From Prorocentrum cordatum (lineage: Eukaryota; Sar; Dinophyceae; Prorocentrales; Prorocentraceae): a stretch of DNA of 64,000 nucleotides. Under the pieces are notes generated by a model, which searched no databases, had not been told where the DNA came from, and saw nothing but the letters and a program-made list of their open reading frames with translations. Location of the stretch: positions 1-64,000 of the forward strand of contig CAUYUJ010009546.1 in the NCBI GenBank assembly GCA_963575745.1. Reading direction: 5' to 3'. Below are positions 40,915 to 51,690 of this stretch, piece by piece. How positions within the stretch are numbered: the stretch's first letter is position 1; each line of letters opens with the position of its first letter. Both the position numbers and the translations under genes were made by a program.

Positions 40915-41130
40915 TAGGACAGCGGGCGTAGTGTGTCGCTCCGCTGGTTCTGGCCGACCGCGCTTCGGCGCGACACGCTGACCTGTAACTGCCTTCCCGC
41001 CCCCTGGCGTGAGCACCCCGTGCTCTTCTCAGCCTCCCGCCCTTCGGAACGGAGCGGCAAGCTATCAGCCCGCGCGGCATAGCGTTTCGATGGGCCTGCC
41101 GCCGCCGTCGTGTGGAGCAGTAGTTCCCGA
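40915..41130 (+). repeat. Dispersed repeat, copy 2 (pair at 28.2 kb)
   Basis: See 28195-28440; TCTTCTCAGC, TCCCGCC, GGAGCGG, GCGGCATAGCG and GGGCCTGCCGCCGCCG in matching order. Confidence 0.45.
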
Positions 41131-41504
41131 CTTTAACCCAACAGGTAGCACCATGTCGCCCATGTTGGGGTTCCTCCGCCCATGTCTTCGGCAGGGCTCC
41201 TCGGCGGATGCGCGTGGTGCCCGCCCCTGAGCTATCCACCCCTTTTCTGCTTCCGCCGAGAAGACAATGGGGTCCCGAGAGAAGTTTGTCGTCGTCGTCC
41301 AGGATTGAATTTCGGGGTCCGATGTCGCAGTCTTCGACGTCGCCGAGTGCACCGGTGCGTTGTGAAACGGCTCGGGATGAAACGCGGGTCCCCAAGAGGA
41401 GGTCCAGGCTTCCAGGGGCACGCGCTGTGAAGCAAAATGTATCCGTCGTCGTTGTCGAGGATCGAGCTTTGAGGTTCGACGTCGTCGTCGTCGTCACTTT
41501 TTTA

Positions 41505-42055
41505 GCCAGGCACATAGACAGAAATGGAGACAGAGGGAACGGGAGAGAGATATGGACAGAGAGGAAAAGAGAGACAGAGAGAGTAGTATCAAGACACAGT
41601 GAGCAAGAGAAAGAGAGAAAGCTGCATGGAGAGAGGGGGAGAGAAACAGTCTCCAGGGAGGGCGAGAGGGACATACATATACACATGTAAGCAGCAAGCG
41701 TAGAAACATCAAAAACGATACTGCTATACGTGAGACCGATGGAGTCATAATATGCATAGAAGCGTGTGTAAGAGATCGAGTGATAATCGTATAAACAGAA
41801 AGAAACATACATATATGTAGAGAGAACGACAATACAATCTATACAGAAAACGGAGAGAGAGAGAGAGAGAGAGACGATTTGGGTTAGAGAGAGAAGGATA
41901 TATGAACAAGGCAGGGGAAGAAAACAGACACAACGAACAATAGAGAGAGCGAGAGAGCGAACGATAGAGCGAGAGAGAGAAATGAAGAACATGAGAGACA
42001 GAGAGATCGAGAGAGAGAGAGAGAGAGCCAGACAAAGCGACACACATGTGTGTAT
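41505..42055 (+). repeat. GA-rich microsatellite tract
   Basis: GAGAGA with AGACAGAG interruptions over ~540 bp, AT-richer between 41690 and 41840. Ser/Leu minus frames are artefacts. Confidence 0.85.
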
Positions 42056-42132
42056 ATATCATACATACGTACACATAAGTCCTCATGCCGAAAATGGTTT
42101 CCTGTCTGATTAAGAATTTACGGTGACGCCAG

Positions 42133-42560
42133 TGGATCAAATTTGGTCCCTTTTTTCGCGTGTGCGACAGCTTCGTGGATCCTATTTCTGTGTTGCGCGG
42201 ATCCAATTTCCCGTGTGTGCCAAAACTAACAATGGATCCATTTTTGGTTTGGGAAAAGATATCTGCTAATTTTCATCACCGTGGATCCAGGGGAAGTCGG
42301 GTCCACGGGGCACCGCACGAGAAGCATCATGTTATCCACGGAGCTGTGGATCTGCACACCAAAGCTATGGTTTTAAGGGGGAAGCGGCGGTCTTCCCAGG
42401 ACGGAGAGGGGAAGGAGGATGGTGGAGGCACGGGGAGGGGGGAGAAGGGGAGAAAGGGACGGGAGGAGGGAAGGGATATGAGAAACAATCAGGAAGGAGG
42501 GGGGGAGGGAGGAAGAAAGGGGAGGAGGAGGCGGGAGGAGGGATGCGGAAGGAGGAAAGA
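42133..42560. repeat. Segmental duplication, copy 1
   Basis: Matches 43041-43462 at an offset of ~903 bp. The upstream part (GGATCCAATTTCCC, ATGGATCCATTTTTG) is diverged; from GTGGATCCAGGGGAAGTCGG (42281) to about 42448 the copies look identical. Contains ATCCAC-GGAGCT-GTGGAT, a perfect hairpin. Confidence 0.85.
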
Positions 42561-43040
42561 GGAGGGAGGAGGAGGAGGCAGGGGGAAGAGGGAGGGGGTA
42601 GGAGGAGGAGGCGAGAGAGAGGACGGGGAGCATGAGGACACGCAAGCAAAGTGTCCAGATCGGAAGCTCGAGTGCCACAGCGGGCCGAGCCCCCTCCCTC
42701 AACTCCCTCCATAACAGATGGCACGCCCCTGGCCGAAGAGAGCTCTACACGTATCCGTTCACCTGAATGGCACGTCGTTTCCGACATTTGGGGTTGAAGA
42801 TGTTTTTGTTCGGCCTGCGTAGGTGGGATTTCACGTTGCGCCTCCGCCAATAACACCATGTGTTCTTTCGCACATTTCTGGCGCCGCGGCACCGGCCAGG
42901 GATACTGGCACATACGCATTGTATAGTGAATGCGTTCTGCCACCGCCGCCCTCGCGTGCAAATGCGAAAGGGATGCCAGATCCTTTGTCCCCAGGCCGGA
43001 AGCTCTTCCTTCTTTGACTCAGAAGATATAGTAACACGCA

Positions 43041-43462
43041 TGTGTCCAATTGGATCCTTTTTCGCGGTTGCGACAGTTTCGTTGGTCCTCTTTCTATGTC
43101 GCGCGGATCCAATTCCCCCTATGTGCGAAAACCATTGGATCCATTTTTGCTCTGGGAATACATTTGTAATAGTGATTATCATCGTGGATCCAGGGGAAGT
43201 CGGGTCCACGGGGCACCGCACGAGAAGCATCATGTTATCCACGGAGCTGTGGATCTGCACACCAAAGCTATGGTTTTAAGGGGGAAGCGGCGGTCTTCCC
43301 AGGACGGAGAGGGGAAGGAGGATGGTGGAGGCACGGGGAGGGGGGAGGAGGGGAGAAGGGACGGGATGAGGGACGAGAGGGGAGAAACAATCAGGAAGGA
43401 GGGGGGGAGGGGAGAAAAAAGGGGAGGAGGAAGAGGGAGGAGGGATGCGGAAGGAGGAGAGA
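43041..43462. repeat. Segmental duplication, copy 2
   Basis: Partner of 42133-42560. The identical patch starts at 43184. Downstream GGA-rich sequence is again diverged. The ~480 bp between copies (42560-43040) holds no recognised gene. Confidence 0.85.
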
Positions 43463-43612
43463 GCAGTCTCCAAGGGTCTGAAGAGATCCGCCGCAGGCAT
43501 TGTTTCTTTGTTTCTTTCTTTCTCGCGCACTCTCTCTCTCTCTCTCTCTGTCTCTCACCAAAGGATACACCGAGTTTGCCACACACGTCGATTTTTGCGT
43601 CGAACCTATGAC

Positions 43613-43800
43613 GGTGGGTCGCGGGTGGGTCGTGAGTGGGTCGCGGGCCGAGTCGCGGGTGGGTCGCGGGTGTGTCGCGGGTGGGTCGCAGGCGGGTCGC
43701 GGGGTGGGTCACGGGTGGGTCGCGGTTGGGTCGTGGGTTTGGTCGCGGGCGGGTCGCGGGTGGGTCGCCGCGGGCGGGTCGCGCCAGGTCGCGGGGGGGA
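43613..43800 (+). repeat. GGGTCGCGGGT minisatellite, second locus
   Basis: Units of GGGTCGCGGGT, GGGTCGTG and GGCGGGTCGC at ~10-11 bp. Same family as 4675-4810. A GA/CT run lies just upstream at 43530-43555. Confidence 0.85.
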
Positions 43801-44510
43801 CGACAAGTCATTTTTTCCGTCGGTGGCGAGGCTGAGGTGGCTGCACCAGCGATAGAGTTAAGCGGGGGCACCGAGAAGCGAATTGGCCAGCGTGCAAGAG
43901 CGGGAAGAGGGCAGAGTGAGCGGCCGCGGAAGTGGGGGAGAAGAAGAGGCCACTCAGGGGCGGACGAACCTGACCCGAATGAGCTGGCGCGGCCAACCCC
44001 GTCAGCGGGATCCATGGCAACTGCTGGGCCGCGGCGCTGGGGCACCCACAGGCGATGACCAGGTCCAGTACGTGTGAAACAAGTTGGTGTTGCAGTGACG
44101 TTGCCGATGAAGTAGGCGAAGTACTTGGACGACACAAAGAGGGCCGCAGGGCCGCCCAGGTGGGTGGCAGGTGACAAGGTACGGCAAGTTCGCGAACAGT
44201 CTAGGTTTGGATTGCAACCAGCAAAATGCTGGGCCCGAGGAGGGGATGCAGGCGGCAAGGCCAAGCCCAGGTGCCCATCCACAGGAGGAGGCTGAAACTG
44301 CGGCAGCCACGCAAGCGCCATGGCGGCGCGGGGGGGGGGGGAAGGCGAAGGGCGAAAAGGGGGGCAAGGGAACAGAAAGGAGGAACACCCCGCCTGCGTG
44401 GAGACCCTTGCAGGCGGGGCGACGGGGCCAGGCGGCCCAGCGCCAGCGTTGCAGCTGCCGGGGGGTGGCCCTGGCTGCGGGACGACAGGTAACACCAAGC
44501 AACAACAAAA
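43800..44510. other. No gene recognised
   Basis: GC-rich; long frames on both strands without family. 44320-44345 has a G run. Confidence 0.4.
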
Positions 44511-44514
44511 AGGC

Positions 44515-44518
44515 AACC

Positions 44519-44567
<49 letters not shown>

Positions 44568-44698
44568 CCACAACCACAACCACAACAACAACATCAAACA
44601 ACAAACAACATCAAATAACAAACAACAAACAACAAACAACACACAACACACAACAAACAACAAACAACAAACAACAAACAACAAACAACAAACAACAC

Positions 44699-44760
<62 letters not shown>

Positions 44761-44905
44761 CCAACAACAACAATAACAACAACAACAGCAACAACAACAA
44801 CCACAACAACAACCACAACAACCACAACAACAACACCAACACCAACACCAACACCAACACCAACACCACCAACACCACCAACAACAACAGCAACAACAAT
44901 CCGCA
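44515..44905 (+). repeat. AAC array with ACA/CACAAC variants
   Basis: AAC/CAACA units dominate for ~390 bp, with ACAAACAACA and CACCAACACCAA blocks. Frames of poly-Asn, Gln, Thr (plus) and Val/Leu/Cys (minus) are artefacts. A CA run follows at 44990-45020. Confidence 0.9.
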
Positions 44906-45159
44906 CCGCAAAACCTCACCTCAGCCACGCGCCCAAGGCCAGTGAATGACCGTTCGGCCCCTTCACTCTGATGTTGCAGATCTGTAACACAAACACACAC
45001 ACACTCACACACACACACACGTTGAGCGGGCCGGCCTCGGAACAAGATTGGCTAGAGCAAAGGTAGCAGATTCCTCCTTCGAGCTGATTGGAAGCCGCGT
45101 GAACAGGGATCGCGCGTAATTGGTAGGAGCCAACAGGAATTGACACACGGAGGCAGTGT

Positions 45160-45895
45160 TTCACCCAGGCGCGGCGCGTTCCGCTCCTTTCCCCCTTCTC
45201 TCCCCGCTCCGCCGCTGGCAGGAGTTCGCTGGACCCCTGAGTCCTGGCCTGCCCCCTCCTTGTTTATTTTTTCTTTTTTGCCCTAGTCCACATCGGGGGG
45301 GGGGAGTTCGATCGCCTCTTCGTGCCGCACGGGAAGGGTCGCTCGAGGTAGAGCACTGTCGAGAGGCAGCGGGGCAACGGATCGAGGCCATGGACAGAGC
45401 AGGGGAGGCACCGATGCGGCGCGTGGCCGAGCGGCTGCACCAGCTCGTCGACCCCAGGCTGCACAGTTTCGCCCTGCCCTTAAGGGCCCGCCACGATTGT
45501 GCCCGGGCCAGAGGTCTCCCCCTGGCACCGCCGCCCCCCGACCCTGCGAGTCGAATCTTGCTCCTTCTATGTCGTCAAACCCGTCAGCCGCAGCTCGAGG
45601 GCGAGATTACCCGTTCACCTCCGCACATTGGTTTCCATATCTAACACGCGTGCGCGCCCAATTGAGTTACTGGAGTGCTGTGGCAACGTGCTGGACCCTG
45701 ACGTGCGCCGGGTTGCAAGTGCAGCTGCGTTAAGTTTACAAAGTAAGCCTCGTGCGCGTCATCATGCATGAATGCGAGCGCGTGCAATACATGATGTGAA
45801 TTCCAACGTCGCGGCAGTTACGTTGGTTGCCCCACCCCTCGAAGAATAAGCATATTCATAGAAACATGGACTGTACGGAGGCCGACCAGGGCAGA
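45160..45895. other. No convincing gene
   Basis: A plus frame near 45330-45640 (EVEHCREAAGQRIEAMDRAG) looks protein-like, but no family is recognised and the minus strand is also open. Confidence 0.35.
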
Positions 45896-45901
45896 TGTAA
45901 T

Positions 45902-46030
45902 GGATCGGCGCTGGGCCCCCTGGCGGCGCTTCTGGTACCGCCCCTGGCGCGATCCGCGCGCCAGGAAGAGGCGTCCAGCTCCAATCCGAGAAATTCACGC
46001 CGACTTCGAACGCTGATGTTGATAATCGAG
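45902..46030 (+). mobile_element. Three-way-junction palindromic element, copy 4
   Basis: Arms GGATCGGCGCTGGGCCCC (45902-45919) and GGCGTCCAGCTCCAATCC (about 45970-45987) pair at about 14 of 18 positions. Inner hairpins: GGCGG..CCGCC and CCTGGCGCG-ATC-CGCGCGCCAGG. Tail AAATTCACGCCGACTTCGAA and GATGTTGATAATCGAG aligns with copies 1 and 3. Confidence 0.8.
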
Positions 46031-46291
46031 CGCCCGGGCTAATACCTCCCCCTTACCTCCAAGTCCATGGAAGCTTATGGACTCTAGATCACGCTTCAGA
46101 ACATCAAGAATCTGGGCTGGACCCTGTGTGTTTTCTCGGAGCCTTCCTTTTTTGCAGAGTGCTCGTATATCTGGACCTGGACTACTCTCTAAGAAAACGC
46201 TCGGAGTGAAGCCCGCCCGCTTCCCTTGTGTAGAACTTTCTTCACTCAAAGCAGGGCTGTACGGTGCATGGGCGCCGTTCTTGGGGAAACC

Positions 46292-46444
46292 AAAAGGGAC
46301 CGATACTGCTACTCCCTGGACCTCTTTTGGGGTGCGTTCTGACCAGGGTTTCGAGGCGAATCCAGCGGTGGCGACGAGGGCCTCCCAGGAGACCCCAAAA
46401 AGGCGCAAACGAGGCAGGGGTAGCGGCAGAGATACCCATTCCTA
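46292..46444 (-). mobile_element. AAAGGTACC TIR element (reverse copy)
   Basis: AAAGGGACCGATACT at one end and GAGATACCCATTCC at the other. The interior (GGTGCGTTCTGACCAGG, GAATCCAGCGGTGGCGACGA) is the complement of the copies at 51.0 and 53.3 kb. No ORF; non-autonomous. Confidence 0.65.
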
Positions 46445-46597
46445 TTCTGAGTAGCGGTAAGACGCCACACCGTCGGCTGCCCGGATCTGCGGCGCGCGCT
46501 GCGCGTTGGGCACGAATTCGTGGGGAGGGGGGGTGAGGCATGGGGGGCGGGAAGCAACGTTGATGGGACTGTGTTCCGCCACCACCACCATAAGTCG

Positions 46598-46657
46598 GAG
46601 GGGGGAAGGAGGAGGAGGACGAGGAGGAGGAGGAGGAGGACGAGGAGGAGGAGGAGG
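46598..46657 (+). repeat. GGA array
   Basis: GGAGGAGGACGAGGAGG runs. The GC-rich flanks to 47350 have open frames on both strands and no recognised family. Confidence 0.8.
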
Positions 46658-47684
46658 CAACGTGCCCTGCTCGGGCCCTGAAGGCCCCTTCCTGGGCCCT
46701 GCAGGGCTCCTCCTCTGGGGGCCCTGAATGGCCCCTCTTCTGCACCCCTCGCGGCCTCCCCCCCCCAGTGCATCGCCCCCCCCGAGCTCCCGCCCCAGCG
46801 CGGAGGCTCGACGGCCCCCCGCCAGTGACCTCGTAGAGTTTCGACACATTTTCCAGTGTCGATGTCAAGCCGGTTCCGCAAGGTCTTTCGGTCCTTAGAT
46901 TGCCCCTACAGCCCTGAAAATCTGACCAGCAGATGCGCCATGGCCCACTCCAGGCGGCACAGCGTTCCAAAACCGACCCCACGTTGTCACACTGCCTCTT
47001 TACGTCGGATTGGCTCCAGCCGCGCCCCGGCCGCCCGAGGTCCTGCCGGCCCCGGCGCTCCGGCGCACGGCCCCTGCGCCGCGGCCGCCGCCGGCCTCGG
47101 AGGCGCGCCCGGGGGCGGCCCGCCGCCGAGGCCTCGCCTCGGAGGGCGAGCTGCCGAGACTCGGAGGAGCAAGGCGGGTGCGGCTGCACGGCAGGTTCGC
47201 GTCGTGTCGACCGGCGGCGACCCCGCCGCGGGCGTGCAAAGGTCGAACGCCGCCAGTGGCCCAGAATCGACTGTTTGGAACGGTCGGGCGATCGCGAAGC
47301 CGCCGATCGTTCAAGGTTGAACGATCCACGCGGTGTCAGAAACCAACGCCAGGGTCGTCACGACACGAACCTGCCGTACTCCTGAGATGGGTCGTCACGA
47401 CACCAACCTGCCGTACTCCTGAGATCATGGCGTTGCATTTTTTCCGCGCCGGTTGTTTTTTCGCGTATTTGTTCGTGCCCGGGGACCCTCGCAGCTCGAT
47501 CCGGCCCGACAAAGGGCGCGGAAAGATAGGGTCTAGGGCTCTGGGCGTGTTTTTTTTACGATGTTGCATTTTTTCCCATCTCTCCCTTGGTTGGGCTTTT
47601 GTTTTGAATAGAGCAGTGGGGTCTCCACCTCCTCGCCCCCCCCCCCGCTCTCCTCTCGGCTCTCTCCTCTCGCATCTCATCTTG

Positions 47685-47995
47685 GGGGCTGCGAAGTGTA
47701 AGATTGTCGCCACTTTTGAGGGCTGCTGGGGGAGCCAGCACAGTGGGGCCCCAGACAGACCCAAACGGGGCCTCGCCCTGGGGGGCTGCGAAGTGTGAAA
47801 TTGTCCCCACTTTTGAGGGCTGCTGGGGGAGCCGCGCTGGGGCCCCAGGCAGATCCAAACGAGACCTTGGCATCCCCGGGGGGGGCTGCGAAGTGTGACA
47901 ACGTCGCCACTTTCGAGGGCTGATGGGAAGCCAGCACGGTGGGGCCCCACGCAGACCCAAACGGGACCTGGCCATCCCTGGGGGTCGTTTGGACG
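47685..47995 (+). repeat. ~98-bp tandem repeat, 3 units
   Basis: GGGGGCTGCGAAGTGTGA, ATTGTC.CCACTTTTGAGGG and GGGCCCCA.GCAGA.CCAAAC recur with anchors near 47686, 47783 and 47883. Confidence 0.85.
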
Positions 47996-48139
47996 TCGCG
48001 GGAGGCCTCTCAGGGGCTGCTGCGGGCCGTGTTGAAGCCTCTTGGGGGCCGTTCTGCTGCCTGTTGTGTCGTCTTCGGGGCCTCTTGGGGATCTCTTGGG
48101 GCCTGCTGGCAGCCTCATGGGGGCCAATTGGCGGGGGGA

Positions 48140-48235
48140 AACACGGATGTTCTGTCCGTGTTCCCCCTCGTGGGCCCTTCTTGGTGCCGCGCTGGGGCGG
48201 TGCTGGGGGCCGCTTGGGCCGTCTTGGAGCGTCCA
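48140..48235 (+). repeat. Segment shared with end of the CTTGGGCC array
   Basis: GTGTTCCCCCTCGTGGGCCC, TTCTTGGTGCCG and the following TGG words resemble 34457-34510. Confidence 0.45.
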
Positions 48236-48415
48236 TAGGTGTTCCGCAGACTCTCAGACTCAGGATTCCTTTTCCAAGGGATCGATGTGCAATTCTTTTG
48301 TCGTAACACATGTTCTGAAGATCACTGACCTGAGCCCCAGACCTCCGACGTTCAGATGTTTTTTTTGTTTCAGAACGTCGACACTTCGAGGTCTCGACCC
48401 ATTTCCCTGGACCGG

Positions 48416-48480
48416 TTTTTCATCCCGAGTCGTTGTTTGACGGCTCCGAGGCCCGGTACGTGCCCCCAGAGGCCGAAAAT
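48416..48480 (-). repeat. GACGGTCC family copy
   Basis: TTTTTCATCCCGAGTCGTTG, TTTGACGGCTCCGAGGCCCG and CAGAGGCCGAAA: closest to the 14950 copy. Confidence 0.6.
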
Positions 48481-48729
48481 AGCAGAAAACTTCACGTCGT
48501 GATTTGTTCATGACTCCAGGGGGTCTGGGGCCAGTCACATCACGACGTCGCTCTCGCCCCATCGAGTATGGCAGAACCCCTAAACCTCATAGCACAAGGA
48601 AGACGTGGCTTAACTTTGTCCCCGTGCTTGCACGAGGGATCATCGGGTTGGTTGGGCTTGACACATCTGCAGCAACAAAAACTCCGTCCTAATTGATTTG
48701 GGCCCCTTGACGTAAAGGTCCGACCCCAA

Positions 48730-48815
48730 ACCCTGAGATCCGACGTAGCGAAAAAAAGTAAAATCGTAGAAAATCACGCCCGTAACCCTAGACCCCATCT
48801 TTCTGCGTCATCCTT
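48730..48815 (+). repeat. GAGATCCGACGT dispersed repeat
   Basis: CCCTGAGATCCGACGTAGCG, AAAATCACG and CCCTAGACCCCATC correspond in order to 61810-61895 and 61935-62010. Confidence 0.5.
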
Positions 48816-49037
48816 CGAGCTGGATTGATCGTCGAGGGTCCTCGGGCCTGAGAACAGGCGAAAACGCGCGGTTCAACAAAAGTTGCGACGCCAGGATCTC
48901 AGGGAAGGACCTGGGGCTCGTTCATTGTCAATCACAGTCGTGGGAGGGATTGCGCTCTGGGATCAGGCTGGTGACCTGTGCGACCACGGCCTCGGGGCGC
49001 CCAGCAGGGGCGACGCGAGGCCGCACGCGCGGCTCCA

Positions 49038-49058
49038 AGAGAGAGAGAGAGAGAGAGC
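49038..49058 (+). repeat. GA run
   Basis: AGAGAGAGAGAGAGAG. The 48820-49290 region otherwise shows no recognised gene. Confidence 0.7.
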
Positions 49059-49289
49059 GCGCCGAGCCCCCACCGATCAGAGAGCCAGAGAGACCGCCCC
49101 CACCGCGGGGGCGTGGTGGCACCGCGTTTCCCTTCCAGCACCGCTGAGGCTGCTGCTGATCGTTATGTCTTGCGCTGCCGCTTGATGCGGTACACCTACA
49201 CTGGGCACCGCATATGTATACATATGTCGAGAAGCCAACTTACTTTGTGGGACCACTCCAGAATGAGGGTGTTCGACCAACCAGCGCTG

Positions 49290-49425
49290 GTCAGAGGAGA
49301 AAGGGGTGCCGGTACTGCCACCCCTGTCTTGTTGTCGTCCCTCTTGTGGGCCTCCTGGGATTTGTTGCATCTGCTTATCGCCCCTCGCTTTCGCCCTTTT
49401 GGGCCTCCTGGGAGATCTCTCTTGC
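49290..49425 (+). mobile_element. AAAGGTACC-type element, partial/diverged
   Basis: TCAGAGGAGAAAGGGGTGCC, GGTACTGCCACCCC and GGGCCTCCTGGGA recall the left half of the 51.0- and 53.3-kb elements. The right half is not recognisable. Confidence 0.35.
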
Positions 49426-49879
49426 TCCTCGTCGCCCGACCCCCGCCCGAGTGCGCGCCGAGAGCGCGGGAGCGGCGCGCCCCTGGCGGCCGCCAGGGCC
49501 CGCCGAGCGCGCCCTCCCGGGAGCCCCGCGGCGGCGAGGGCGCCTGGCCCGCGCCCCGCCACGCGGATGCCAAGGGCCGGCGCCGTCCCCGCGGGCACCG
49601 GAGCTCAGAGGAGGAAGAGGTGCACACTGTTCATGCCTAATGCTTCGAAAGTTCTTTGATTTTTTGGGGGGCCAAGATCCTTTCGTTTCTAATTGTTCTG
49701 CCCTGGTCCTCTTCCTGGCCACTGGGGGGCCAGGAACAATTAGAAACTAGCACACTTAGAAATGAGCACGATAAGAAATGAACAACGTGTACCCTCAGGA
49801 GGTCTCTTGCTTTGCCCCCCCCCCTTTTCACCCCGCGCTACATCGGACTTCTCCAAAATATTATCCTCCTTCTCCTGCC

Positions 49880-50020
49880 TCCTCCTCCTCCTCCTCCTCC
49901 TCCTCCTCCTCCTCCTCCTCCTCCTCCTCCCCCTCCTCCTCCTCCTCCTCCTTCCCTCCACCTCCTCCTCCTCCTCCTCCTCCTCCTTCTCTTCCTCCTC
50001 CTCCTCCTCCTCCTCCTCCG
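49880..50020 (+). repeat. CCT array
   Basis: CTCCTCCTCC for ~130 bp with short interruptions. Frames are artefacts. Confidence 0.9.
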
Positions 50021-50409
50021 TTCCTCCTTCTTGTTTGGCGGATGCCGCGGGAACCAATGATTAGTTACCCCCGATTGGTGGGACCCCAGTCCTCCAATAA
50101 GGCCGCCGAAAGATAGTTAGTTACCCCTTCTTGGGGGGAATGGAAAGGCTTATTGCGGTAGCCCATACCTCTACCTTCAGGAAGCGATTCAGGAACCCCT
50201 TTGTGTTGTCACTAGCACCGAAATGACAACAAACCTCTCGCGTGGGCGGAATTCGCGGAGCGTTTTTTCTTTGTTTTGCTGTTTTTTTTTAAAAAAATTT
50301 TGTTTCTGCACCGCGATATTTTGAACACCGCACCGATCTCTTTAGGTTGCCAGGATGACGCCTCCGGGTGTTGCACGCTTTATGGTTTCTCTGGAAAGGG
50401 GGGGGGGCT

Positions 50410-50562
50410 CCCTAATCTCTTCTTAGGGTTATCCTTCTTTTGCTTCCTCCTTTTTCGGCCTCCTCGGAGGCCCTCGTCGCCACCGCTGGATTCGCGTCGA
50501 TATTCTTTTTGATCAGAGCGCACCCCGGGAGAGGTCCGGGGAGTAGCGGTATCGGTACCTTT
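50410..50562 (+). mobile_element. AAAGGTACC TIR element, left end diverged
   Basis: The right half is well kept: CGTCGCCACCGCTGGATTCG, CACCCCGGGAGAGGTCCGGG and GGTATCGGTACCTTT at 50548-50562. The left TIR is not clear (TTATCCTTCTTTTGC). Confidence 0.6.
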
Positions 50563-51031
50563 TGGTTTGCCCAGGCCGCCGCCTTCCCAGACCCCTCCGA
50601 CTCATGAAGCAACCTGGACGGGCTTCTCCAGATGTTCGGCCTCCAGGCGCCACTCGCCTGCCCTCGGGGCCGCAGGAGGAGGAACCTGTCCTGGGGAATG
50701 CGTCGGGACCTCCTGGGGGCGGTTATCACGGGAGGAAACACCACCCGGACTGGACAATTGGCGTTTACTAAACGGCCCTGGGCGTTTATTAAGCAGCCCT
50801 GCCCTGTTCGATTCCGTTTTTGGGCGCGTTTGCTGAACGACTTCGCGTGTCGGTGTGGTTGTTATGGGAGTGGATTTTTTGTTTTCTAGGTTATCATACT
50901 AAAAGAGCAGGGCGTCGCGCCCTGCCGCGTGGATGCCGAGGCCGCTGCCTTCCCAGGGCTCCTTTTGATTCCTCCTGTTCGATCCGACTCAAATTCGAAG
51001 TCTGAACGAGAGGCTGAAGATCAGAGGAGGA

Positions 51032-51178
51032 AAAGGTACCTATACCTCTGCCCTTCCCTCGTTTTTCCTCTTTTCGGGCCTCCTGGGAGGATCTTGTCGC
51101 CGCCGCTGGATTCGCCTTGAAATCCTGGTCAGGACGCACCCCGGGAGAGGTTCGGGGAGTAGCGGTATCGGTACCTTT
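51032..51178 (+). mobile_element. AAAGGTACC TIR element, intact copy
   Basis: AAAGGTACCTATACC (51032-51046) and GGTATCGGTACCTTT (51164-51178) are inverted repeats with one mismatch. ~147 bp, no ORF. Interior GTCGCCGCCGCTGGATTCGC and CACCCCGGGAGAGG is shared with copies at 46.3, 50.5 and 53.3 kb. Confidence 0.75.
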
Positions 51179-51279
51179 TCGTTTCCCCAGAAGAGGGGTG
51201 GACGAAATCTTGACAAAATCTGGTCGAGATCACGTTTACGATAGGGCCGTGGAGGTCGACGGAGGCCAGGCTCCATTCC

Positions 51280-51360
51280 GATTCTTCGGATTCGATGCGA
51301 TTCGATTTCGATGGCTTCCGATTCCGATCCGATTCGACTTCCGATTCCGACTCGACCCCC
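51280..51360 (+). repeat. GATTCC/GATTCG degenerate repeat
   Basis: GATTCGATGCGATTCGATTT and CCGATTCCGATCCGATTCG. Same word family as 27.2 and 62.2 kb. Confidence 0.6.
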
Positions 51361-51411
51361 TCGAGCCATGAGCAAATCACGACGGGAGTTGTTTCGCGGC
51401 CTTCACGTGCC

Positions 51412-51465
51412 CTTCTCGGCCCTCGGGGCCGTCAAAAACGGATCAGGATGAAAAGCCCGTTCGGG
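51412..51465 (+). repeat. GACGGTCC family copy, opposite orientation
   Basis: GGCCCTCGGGGCCGTCAAAA then GGATCAGGATGAAAAGCCC, complementary in order to the 14950 copy. Confidence 0.5.
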
Positions 51466-51492
51466 GGAATGGGTCGAGACCTCCTGGGGACG

Positions 51493-51570
51493 TGCTGGAC
51501 CCCCCCCCTGGCGGTGCCTCCGGCGCGGCCCCTGGCGTGCTCCGCGCGACAGGGAGGGGGGGTCCAGCCT
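51493..51570 (+). mobile_element. Three-way-junction palindromic element, copy 5
   Basis: Arms GCTGGACCCCCCCCCT (51493-51508) and AGGGAGGGGGGGTCCAGC (about 51551-51568) pair nearly throughout. Inner hairpins: GGCGGTGCC-TCC-GGCGCGGCC and a CCTGGCGTG..CGCGACAGG stem. No recognisable 3' tail. Confidence 0.75.
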
Positions 51571-51614
51571 TAAGTCGGGGCTTCGGGTCGCGTGCAGGCA
51601 GCCCCCCCCCAGGC

Positions 51615-51690
51615 AGTCACAGCTGGCTTCAACCGGCACCCCCGGGTAGTTTCAGCTGGCTTCAACAGGCCACCCGAGTAGTCCAGGGCG
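51615..51690 (+). repeat. ~34-bp direct repeat AGCTGGCTTCAAC
   Basis: CAGCTGGCTTCAAC..GGC.CCC..G(G/A)GTAGT occurs at 51619-51650 and 51653-51685. The second copy forms the left outer arm of copy 6. Confidence 0.7.

Noticed and set aside
43230-44906. 558-aa minus frame
   Set aside because: Chimera of AAC array (poly-Val), GC-rich DNA and the GGGTCGC minisatellite; no domain.
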